From NCBI GenBank assembly GCA_900762945.1, contig CAAFIN010000305.1, forward strand, positions 1 through 7,503: DNA of 7,503 nt, written 5' to 3'. The notes beneath the pieces were generated by a model that was not told the DNA's origin, did not search any database, and was given only the letters and a program-made list of their open reading frames with translations. Shown piece by piece: positions 1 to 5,389 of this stretch. The translations under genes and the position numbers were made by a program. How positions within the stretch are numbered: position 1 is the stretch's first letter; each line of letters opens with the position of its first letter. The DNA is from Clostridia bacterium (GTDB taxonomy: Bacteria; Bacillota; Clostridia; Christensenellales; Pumilibacteraceae).

Positions 1-257
1 AAAAGCGATAATTGCGTGAACGCTATCGGCGAAGAATCGTAACAAGTCGCAATCAGTTTTTTCAGTTTCAGATAGTTGAAATTCATTGCAAAGTACTTGA
101 AAAAATTGCTCTCGAACGGGTCGTCGCAATTGCAAAGCACCGTTTTCCCCTCGAAATGCTCTTTGTAATGTTTCAATTCGTCTTCGATATCGACGAGTTG
201 CGTATAAAACTCGTCGTTTTTGTCCTTTCGCGCCGTTTGCGAAGTCTTGTTCGCCAT
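1..257 (-). CDS. EcoRI-family adenine-specific DNA methyltransferase, N-terminal part (runs off the window)
   Basis: This gene is cut by the left window edge and 85 complete N-terminal codons are visible. The product resembles M.EcoRI-type enzymes, which move a methyl group from S-adenosylmethionine to N6 of adenine in a short DNA site. The visible match covers the start of the family: KNDEFYTQ at residues 13-20, a DIEDELKHYKEHF-like helix (23-35), CNCDDP at 42-47, then SNFFKYFAMNF (50-60) and LKKLIATCYD (65-74). These blocks occur in the same order and spacing in my recollection of the EcoRI methyltransferase. The catalytic NPPF motif would lie further on, outside the window. The ATG at 257-255 has a GAGAGG Shine-Dalgarno sequence 7 nt upstream (265-270). 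The gene is divergent from the XRE regulator at 390, and repeats cover its promoter. It looks more AT-rich than the topoisomerase genes. The family call is strong. The recognition sequence cannot be read, nor whether the gene is intact. Confidence 0.88.
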   Translation of the reverse strand, partial: MANKTSQTARKDKNDEFYTQLVDIEDELKHYKEHFEGKTVLCNCDDPFESNFFKYFAMNFNYLKLKKLIATCYDSSPIAFTQLSL

Positions 258-293
258 GGCGATACCTCTCGTCGTTAGTCTTATAACTTTAAC

Positions 294-322
294 ATTATAA
301 CACTATAAGACTAATAATGCAA
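294..322 (-). promoter_or_regulatory. Predicted sigma-70/SigA promoter of the methyltransferase gene
   Basis: Read leftward, TTGCAT (322-317) is followed after exactly 17 bp by a perfect TATAAT (299-294). Transcription would start near 287 and give a leader of about 30 nt before the ATG at 257. Repeat copy 304-314 lies between the two boxes, 326-336 lies just upstream of the -35, and 275-285 lies just past the start site. A protein bound there would be expected to block this promoter. Confidence 0.6.
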
Positions 323-337
323 CACTATAAGACTAAC

Positions 338-366
338 TTATCCGTAAAAATTGCATAAACTATATT
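338..366 (+). promoter_or_regulatory. Possible weak promoter of the XRE regulator gene
   Basis: A TATATT box (361-366, 5 of 6 to consensus) has only a poor -35 candidate, TTATCC (338-343), 17 bp upstream. A repeat copy (326-336) ends one base before that -35, a position where an activator could contact RNA polymerase. Another copy (367-377) lies at the likely start site. The pattern fits a self-regulated, activator-dependent promoter, but the boxes are weak and the call is tentative. Confidence 0.3.
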
Positions 367-389
367 TATAAGACTTAGAGAGGTGTGGT

Positions 390-671
390 ATGGACGTAGG
401 ACAGAGATTGAGATATCTCAGGGAAGAACGTGGATACTCGCAGAATATGCTGGCGGACTTCGCCGGCGTTTCGCAGACGCACTTGCGGCGCGTCGAACTG
501 GGCGAAGCCGACGTTACCGTCAGTCATTTGCGGCTTATTTGCGACGCTCTGAGCGTTTCGTTAAAGGAATTTTTCGACGCGGAATCGCCCGAGGACGAAC
601 TCTCCGCCGCCGTTTCCTCGCTGTCGCCGCGGCAAAAGTCGCTTCTCGTCGAGTTTTTGAAAAGTCTGTAA
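390..671 (+). CDS. XRE/Cro-type helix-turn-helix regulator, possible controller (C) protein
   Basis: This is a complete 93-residue protein with a Cro/C1-type DNA-binding domain filling residues 4-62. Helix 2 is at about 17-25 (SQNMLADFAG), the recognition helix at about 28-36 (SQTHLRRVE), and the domain ends with LRLICDALSVSLKEFF (47-62). A short C-terminal helical tail (about 78-93, LSPRQKSLLVEFLKSL) probably supports dimerisation. There is no sensor or enzymatic domain. The ATG at 390 has a GAGAGG site (378-383) 6 nt upstream. Its neighbour is a divergent EcoRI-type methyltransferase, and the shared spacer carries four copies of one operator-like word. Size, domain and position match controller proteins of restriction-modification systems, which regulate themselves and the methylase. 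However, similar small XRE proteins occur widely in Clostridia next to many kinds of genes. The XRE call is firm. The controller role is inference. Confidence 0.9.
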   Translation: MDVGQRLRYLREERGYSQNMLADFAGVSQTHLRRVELGEADVTVSHLRLICDALSVSLKEFFDAESPEDELSAAVSSLSPRQKSLLVEFLKSL

Positions 672-696
672 CTCATATTCAGGAAATAACGCAGTA

Positions 697-721
697 AAAA
701 AGACGGTCTAGCCGTCTTTTT
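697..721. terminator. Bidirectional intrinsic terminator between convergent transcripts
   Basis: A perfect 10-bp stem, AAAAAGACGG (697-706) with CCGTCTTTTT (712-721), closes a TCTAG loop. The T-tract at 717-721 serves the rightward XRE transcript, which ends at 671. The A-tract at 696-701 gives a U-run for leftward transcripts arriving from the phosphatase gene. It separates the methyltransferase/regulator module from the housekeeping operon. Confidence 0.87.
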
Positions 722-816
722 CGTTTGCGATTTATCATGTTTTTTATCAGGTCGATTACTCATTCCATTAGGGGGGGTATCCCCCCTTATATCGTTTCTA
801 CCTATATCCCACGCGC
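722..816. other. Short intergenic stretch with a G6/C6 hairpin
   Basis: No gene is seen here. The notable element is GGGGGG (772-777), a TAT loop, and CCCCCC (781-786), about 30 nt after the stop of the phosphatase gene. It could stabilise the 3' end of that leftward transcript or slow polymerase. It lacks a T-run on either strand, so it is not a standard intrinsic terminator. The terminator at 697-721 lies beyond it for leftward transcription. Confidence 0.5.
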
Positions 817-1278
817 TTACTTCGACAAACTATCGAGGAGCGCGGTACAGCCGTCTAAGACGTCGCGATAGGTTACGGAAAAGTCGCCGGTATACCACGG
901 GTCGGCTACGTCGCCGCCGCGCCCGGTGTAGTCCATAAGTTTACGGATTTTCCCCGCGGGATCGCCGCCCAGAATCAGTCGCATATTGCGGATATTCGCG
1001 CTGTCCATACCGATAAAAAGATCGTAGTTATCGTAGTCCGAGCGTTTTAACTGCACGGCGCGTTTGCCGTCGCACGCGATACCGCGACGACTCAGTTCCG
1101 CTCTTGCGGGCGGATAAACGGGATTGCCTACCCCGCCGTAGATTTCCTCGGTGCTGGTCGCCGACGACGCGATAACGAACTCGCCGTCCGCTCCCCGCTT
1201 CTTCACGAGGTCTTTCATGATAAACTCCGCCATGGGACTACGGCAGATATTCCCGTGGCACACGAACATTATTCTCAT
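817..1278 (-). CDS. Low-molecular-weight protein tyrosine (or arginine) phosphatase
   Basis: This is a complete 153-residue protein of the usual length for the low-molecular-weight phosphatase family, a cytosolic single-domain fold. The phosphate-binding loop is at the N-terminus, CHGNICRS (residues 7-14), with nucleophile Cys7 and Arg13 in the C-x5-R pattern. The general acid is Asp126 in DPWY (126-129). Family members hydrolyse phosphotyrosine through a phosphocysteine intermediate; in Bacillota some (the YwlE group) act on phosphoarginine. The sequence alone does not settle the substrate. The ATG at 1278-1276 gives the family's typical start of a few residues before the loop. The nearest Shine-Dalgarno-like run (GGAAAGG, 1294-1300) overlaps the end of the ABC-F gene and is about 15 nt away, longer than usual, so translational coupling may help. 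The gene follows the ABC-F stop by 13 nt and is probably the last gene of the leftward operon. No kinase partner is seen. Confidence 0.93.
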   Translation of the reverse strand: MRIMFVCHGNICRSPMAEFIMKDLVKKRGADGEFVIASSATSTEEIYGGVGNPVYPPARAELSRRGIACDGKRAVQLKRSDYDNYDLFIGMDSANIRNMRLILGGDPAGKIRKLMDYTGRGGDVADPWYTGDFSVTYRDVLDGCTALLDSLSK

Positions 1279-1291
1279 AGTTATAAATCGT

Positions 1292-2839
1292 TTACCTTTC
1301 CTTACAAGTGAACACTTGGTTGCAGACGGCTTCGGCGAACTGCTTTTCGTGGCTGACGAGAAGGATAGCGCCCTCGTACTTCTTTAACGCTTCGAGCAGC
1401 GCGTCCTTGGCGCGGACGTCGAGGTGGTTGGTCGGCTCGTCGAGGATAAGCATATTCGAAGTCACGTTCATAATGGTGAGCAGTCTTATTCTGACTTGCT
1501 CGCCGCCGCTGAGGTCGCAGATATGCCGAAGCGCCATTTCGCCCTTTATCCCCACGCGGCTCAACTGACTGCGGATTTCTTTCGCGCCGTAACGCGGGAA
1601 GCAATCGGAAATATAGTCGAACGGGGTCATAGCGGTGTTGCGGAACGACAAGTCCTGCTCGAGGTAAGCGGGCTTCGCGGCGATATGAAAGTGAAAGTCG
1701 CCGCCTTTTTTCGGGATAAGCCCGAGCAGAGTTTTCATAAGCGTGGACTTGCCGATACCGTTTGTACCGCGTATCCAGAGTTTCGTGTCGCCGCGCATTT
1801 CGAAACTGATCGGCGGCAAAAGCACGCTGTCGTAACCGATTTCGAGATCCTTGACGGAAAGCATATCCTTGGTATTGAGCATAACGCACGGAAAATCGAA
1901 GTGCGCGTCGAGTACGGTAGTCGGTTTCGCCATGACTTCTATTCGGTCGAGCATTTTTTTGCGGCTGTTAGCCATGCCGGCGGTAGCGGCGCGCGCTTTA
2001 TTGCGGGCGATATAGTCCTCCATACGCTTGATCTCGGCTTGCTGACGGGCATAATCCTCTTCGTACTGCTTGACCGCCATTTCGTGCTGAACGAGGAACT
2101 GCGAATAATTGCCCGTGTACTTGCGGATCGAGCCGTTCTCGATACTGACTATATACTTGCAAACGCCGTCGAGAAACTCCACGTCGTGCGAAATAACCAT
2201 AAACGTTTTTTCCGAAGCGTTCAGAAACTTTATAAGCCAGTCGACGTGCTCCACGTCCAGAAAGTTAGTCGGCTCGTCGAGAAGCATTACGTCGGGTTCT
2301 TCGAGGATAAGTTTCGCAAGCATGAGTTTGGCGCGTTGCCCGCCCGACAGCGTTCCGATCACGGTGTCGTAGCCGAACGCGTTGACGCCCAAGCCGTTCG
2401 CGACCTTTTTGATCTGCGCTTCGATGTCGTAGAAATGCTCGCGGGTGAGCGTGTCCAGCATGCGGTTTGAGCGCTCGATCATGCGGTCGAGTTCTTTCTC
2501 GTCCGTCACCGATCCCATTTCCTCGTAAAGTTTCTGTAACTTTTTGTCGAGTTCGTAGAGGTGCGTGAACGAAGTCTGCAAGTACTCCATAACGGTAAGA
2601 CTTCTGTCGATGTCGGCGTGCTGATCGAGGTAGCCGTAACGTATGCCGCTCAGCCAGATGACCTCGCCTTCGTCCTGCGAAATATTGTGCGCGATAATGT
2701 TGATAAACGTACTTTTGCCCGCGCCGTTAAGTCCGACGATGCCGACGTGTTCGCCGTTGTTTATGGACAAATCGGCGTTCTTGAACAGCACTTTGTCGTC
2801 GTACATATGGCTTAGGCCGTTGATTCTCAGTATACTCAT
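1292..2839 (-). CDS. ABC-F family ribosome-associated ATPase, YfmM-like
   Basis: The 515-residue protein has two fused ATP-binding cassettes and no membrane segments, which defines ABC-F. Cassette 1 has Walker A GLNGAGKST (36-44), signature LSGGQ (164-168), Walker B LLDEP with Glu189, and switch His218. Cassette 2 has GTNGIGKST (358-366), LSGGE (443-447), LILDEP with Glu468, and His497. An arm-like insertion (about 75-150) and a charged helical linker (about 245-310, with ARNKARAATAGMANSRKK) lie where family members reach toward the P-site tRNA. The start MSILRINGLSHMYDD, the linker and the short C-terminus resemble my memory of B. subtilis YfmM. ABC-F proteins bind the ribosomal E site and relieve stalling; some give antibiotic resistance. 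No resistance role can be read here. The open frame extends upstream to 2914 through a TTG, but homology begins at the ATG at 2839, which has only a weak GGA site 10 nt upstream. The phosphatase gene follows after 13 nt. Confidence 0.92.
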   Translation of the reverse strand: MSILRINGLSHMYDDKVLFKNADLSINNGEHVGIVGLNGAGKSTFINIIAHNISQDEGEVIWLSGIRYGYLDQHADIDRSLTVMEYLQTSFTHLYELDKKLQKLYEEMGSVTDEKELDRMIERSNRMLDTLTREHFYDIEAQIKKVANGLGVNAFGYDTVIGTLSGGQRAKLMLAKLILEEPDVMLLDEPTNFLDVEHVDWLIKFLNASEKTFMVISHDVEFLDGVCKYIVSIENGSIRKYTGNYSQFLVQHEMAVKQYEEDYARQQAEIKRMEDYIARNKARAATAGMANSRKKMLDRIEVMAKPTTVLDAHFDFPCVMLNTKDMLSVKDLEIGYDSVLLPPISFEMRGDTKLWIRGTNGIGKSTLMKTLLGLIPKKGGDFHFHIAAKPAYLEQDLSFRNTAMTPFDYISDCFPRYGAKEIRSQLSRVGIKGEMALRHICDLSGGEQVRIRLLTIMNVTSNMLILDEPTNHLDVRAKDALLEALKKYEGAILLVSHEKQFAEAVCNQVFTCKER

Positions 2840-2937
2840 GATGGTTGTTTCCGTTTCGGGACGGCACGTTCCGTCCGATTTCGTAGTAGTTTTACGGCAA
2901 AGCGCAAGCGGCAAGTTTCCCTGCCGCCGCGCCGAAA
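2840..2937 (-). promoter_or_regulatory. parC to ABC-F gap with two small hairpins
   Basis: This 98-nt gap is the largest within the leftward block. It holds two perfect 6-bp inverted repeats: GCGGCA/TGCCGC (2908-2913 with 2922-2927, 8-nt loop) and GGACGG/CCGTCC (2859-2864 with 2871-2876, 6-nt loop). Neither is followed by a U-run. They may be a partial terminator after parC and a leader hairpin of the ABC-F gene. I found no convincing promoter here. The function is inference. Confidence 0.35.
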
Positions 2938-5376
2938 TCAGCCGTTGATATAGTTCGAATTATAGATGAATACTTTGTCGACCGCAACCTTGCCCTTGAC
3001 GAGCGCGCGACCGGCGTGCGTGCGGCTTTCGATGGAAAGATCTTCCGTCGAGAACGCGGAGAGGTAATCCTCGCCCACTTTCAGCACGATCTTGTACGGC
3101 TCGGTGACGTAACTCGCGAACACGAGTTTTTTGCCGTTGTTGCCCTTGATGTCGATGATCTTCACGCCCTTGCGGTAACGCGCCATTACGTCGAGGTCGG
3201 CGGTCAGCACGCGCTTACCGTAGCCCTTGTCGGTCACGAGTACGATCTCGCCGCCGTCCTCTATCTGCCGGGTGAAAATACAGTCGTCGCCGTCGGAGAG
3301 GTTGACGCCCTTTACGCCGCCGGAAATTCTGCCCTGAACGGGGATATCGCTCATGTCGGCGTTAAGGCACATACCCGACTTTGTCACGAACACGAGCGTA
3401 CAGCCCTCTCTCTCTGTTTCCATGCCGATCACTTCGTCGCCGTCTTTCATTTTTATCGCCTGGAATACGGACTTGACCACGGCGTACTCTTTCCATTCGG
3501 TCTTTTTGACCATACCGCTCCCGGTATAGAACAAGAGGTTGCCCTTGGGAAGTTTCTCCCCGAGCGGAAGCATATACACGATTCTCTCTCCCTCGACCGC
3601 CGCGGGATACAAACTCTTCAGCGTAACGCCCTTACCCTTCCACTTCTCGTCGTCCAGCGCGTCGAGATCGATTTTGACGCAGTTGCCGAGGCTGGTGAAC
3701 ACCATAAATCTGTCCACGCCCGCGCAGTTTATGATAGACGAGCATATCTCGTTCATCGTCGAATTGTCGTTAAAGTCGCGGGTCGCCATATTGAAACTCT
3801 TGACGGGCATACGCTTGAGGTTGCCGAGCGCGTTGCAGCAGACTACGCTGTCGTCGATTACTCTCGGAGCGCTTTCGTCCGGCACGATATATTCCTTTTC
3901 CGACTTTAAGATAACGCTCTTTCGTGGCGACTTGTAGTTCTTCTTTATCGCGAGCATTTCTTCTTTTACGACTTCCATCTGCATTTTTTTGGACGCGAGT
4001 ACCGAAGTAAGATATGCGATACGTTCTCTCAGTTGCTTGAGTTCCTGCTCGAGTTTGTACACTTCGAGGTGGGTAAGGCGAGCAAGTCGCAAGTCGAGGA
4101 TCGCGTCGGCTTGAATCACCGACAACTTAAAACGGTTTCTCAGTCTGTCGCGGGCCTCGGGCGTCGACTGACTGCTCTTGATTATCGCGACCACTTCGTC
4201 GATATTGCGGACGGCGATAACCAAACCCTCCAAAATATGCTCGCGCTTGCGGCAGTTGTCCAGTTCGCACTTGGTGCGCTTGACGATAAACTCGCGCTGA
4301 TAAGCGACGTAATAGGAAATTATGTCCAGCAGCCCCAGCGTTTTGGGCTTGCCGCCCGCGATCGCGACCATGTTCACGCCGAACGAGGTCGAGAGGTTCG
4401 TGGACTTGAACAGCACGGCGAGGATCGCCATGGGGTCGGCGTCCTTTTTGACCTTGATGACCGCGCGGATACCGTTGCGGTCAGACTCGTCGGCAATGTC
4501 GCTGATACCCATCAGCACGCCTTTCTTTTCTTCTCTGAGTTTGAGTATGTTCTCGAGCAGCGCCGACTTATTGACCTGATACGGCAGTTCGTCGATGACG
4601 ATAAGCCGTTTGTCGCCCTCCGCTTCTATATGGGTTTTGGCGCGCAAAATTAGTTTGCCCTTGCCCGTTTCGTAGGCTCTTTTCAGTTCCTCGTCGGCGA
4701 TGATATAGCCGCCGGTCGGGAAGTCCGGACCCTTTATTATCTTCATCATGTCCGCGAGTTTGATGCGCGGATTGTCGATGTACGCCACCGCGCCGTCGAT
4801 GGTTTCGGCGAGGTTGTGCGTGGGAATGTTCGTGGCTAAACCTACCGCGATGCCCGAAGCGCCGTTGACAAGAAGGTTGGGAAACCTACCCGGCACGATC
4901 TCGGGTTCTTTTAATGTGTCGTCGAAGTTACAGCCCCAGCGCACGATTTCGTCGTTCGGGTCGCCCATGTCCTTTAATAGTTCCATGGCGAGCGGGGTCA
5001 GTCGGCACTCGGTGTAACGCATTGCAGCCGCGCCGTTGCCGTCGATGTCGCCGAAGTTGCCTTGACCGTCGACGAGCGTAGCGCCCATATTGAACGACTG
5101 AGCCATGCGGACGAGCGCGCCGTACACCGAACTGTCGCCGTGCGGGTGATACTTACCTAAGCAGTCGCCCACGACTCTGGCGCATTTTTTATACGGACGG
5201 TCGGGGTAAAGCCCAAGTTCGAGCATATCGAAAAGTATTCTTCTCTGGACGGGTTTCAAACCGTCCTCGACTCTCGGTAACGCACGGTCGAGGATAACGC
5301 ACTCGGAGTACGGTATCATCGATTCGTGCATCACGTCTTCCATATTTTTGACTATGATTCCGTTGGTGTCTTCCAT
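2938..5376 (-). CDS. parC: DNA topoisomerase IV subunit A (ParC; GyrA family)
   Basis: This complete 812-residue protein is the DNA-cleaving subunit of a type IIA topoisomerase, which passes one duplex through another and mainly unlinks daughter chromosomes. The breakage-reunion part spans about 1-490: EDGLKPVQRRILF (37-49), the helix-4 region YHPHGDSSVYG (76-86), and catalytic Tyr121 with Arg120 in AAAMRYTE. A coiled segment is at about 430-480. The C-terminal part (about 500-810) fits a beta-pinwheel. The GyrA-box QRRGGKG is not intact: only a loose GRISGGVKG-like stretch is seen at 682-690. This, the KPVQRR form and pairing with a ParE-like partner favour ParC over GyrA, though many annotators would write gyrase A. 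Position 86 is Gly where GyrA has Asp87 and ParC usually Glu or Asp; Ser82 (GyrA Ser83) is kept. The ATG at 5376 has a GAGAGGAGAG site overlapping the parE stop, 13 nt upstream, so the two genes are probably co-translated. Confidence 0.9.
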   Translation of the reverse strand: MEDTNGIIVKNMEDVMHESMIPYSECVILDRALPRVEDGLKPVQRRILFDMLELGLYPDRPYKKCARVVGDCLGKYHPHGDSSVYGALVRMAQSFNMGATLVDGQGNFGDIDGNGAAAMRYTECRLTPLAMELLKDMGDPNDEIVRWGCNFDDTLKEPEIVPGRFPNLLVNGASGIAVGLATNIPTHNLAETIDGAVAYIDNPRIKLADMMKIIKGPDFPTGGYIIADEELKRAYETGKGKLILRAKTHIEAEGDKRLIVIDELPYQVNKSALLENILKLREEKKGVLMGISDIADESDRNGIRAVIKVKKDADPMAILAVLFKSTNLSTSFGVNMVAIAGGKPKTLGLLDIISYYVAYQREFIVKRTKCELDNCRKREHILEGLVIAVRNIDEVVAIIKSSQSTPEARDRLRNRFKLSVIQADAILDLRLARLTHLEVYKLEQELKQLRERIAYLTSVLASKKMQMEVVKEEMLAIKKNYKSPRKSVILKSEKEYIVPDESAPRVIDDSVVCCNALGNLKRMPVKSFNMATRDFNDNSTMNEICSSIINCAGVDRFMVFTSLGNCVKIDLDALDDEKWKGKGVTLKSLYPAAVEGERIVYMLPLGEKLPKGNLLFYTGSGMVKKTEWKEYAVVKSVFQAIKMKDGDEVIGMETEREGCTLVFVTKSGMCLNADMSDIPVQGRISGGVKGVNLSDGDDCIFTRQIEDGGEIVLVTDKGYGKRVLTADLDVMARYRKGVKIIDIKGNNGKKLVFASYVTEPYKIVLKVGEDYLSAFSTEDLSIESRTHAGRALVKGKVAVDKVFIYNSNYING

Positions 5377-5389
5377 TGTACTCTCCTCT

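Larger units (their letters stand above)
274..377. repeat. Four-copy operator-like repeat (TATAAGACTAA) between divergent genes
   Basis: The 11-bp word TATAAGACTAA occurs at 304-314 and 326-336 on the plus strand, inverted at 275-285, and with one mismatch (TATAAGACTTA) at 367-377. The two central copies belong to a perfect 16-bp direct repeat, AACACTATAAGACTAA, at 299-314 and 321-336. Their start-to-start distance is 22 bp, about two helical turns; the next step, to 367, is 41 bp, about four turns. The inverted copy and the copy at 326 share 12 bp exactly. Relative to the methyltransferase promoter, the copies sit just after the predicted start site, inside the spacer and just upstream of the -35. 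The fourth copy overlaps the likely transcription start of the XRE gene. The repeats are seen directly. That they bind the adjacent XRE protein is inference. Confidence 0.85.

Noticed and set aside
274..377. CRISPR-like or mobile-element repeats
   Set aside because: Units are only 11-16 bp, include an inverted copy, and have uneven AT-rich spacers over both promoters. They fit operators better than CRISPR or insertion-sequence ends.
383..697. Overlapping plus-strand frame starting at a GTG
   Set aside because: It is an Arg-rich shadow frame over the XRE gene, which has a clear helix-turn-helix domain, an ATG and a well-placed ribosome site.
1424..2470. Long open frame on the plus strand opposite the ABC-F gene
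   Set aside because: It lies wholly antisense to a gene with intact ABC-F motifs, its protein has no recognisable domain, and GC-rich codons leave antisense frames open by chance. The same applies to plus-strand frames at 3016-3909, 4033-4653 and 5348-5971.
2840..2914. N-terminal extension of the ABC-F protein to a TTG
   Set aside because: The extra 25 residues are unlike ABC-F N-termini, and homology begins at MSILRINGLS at the ATG at 2839.
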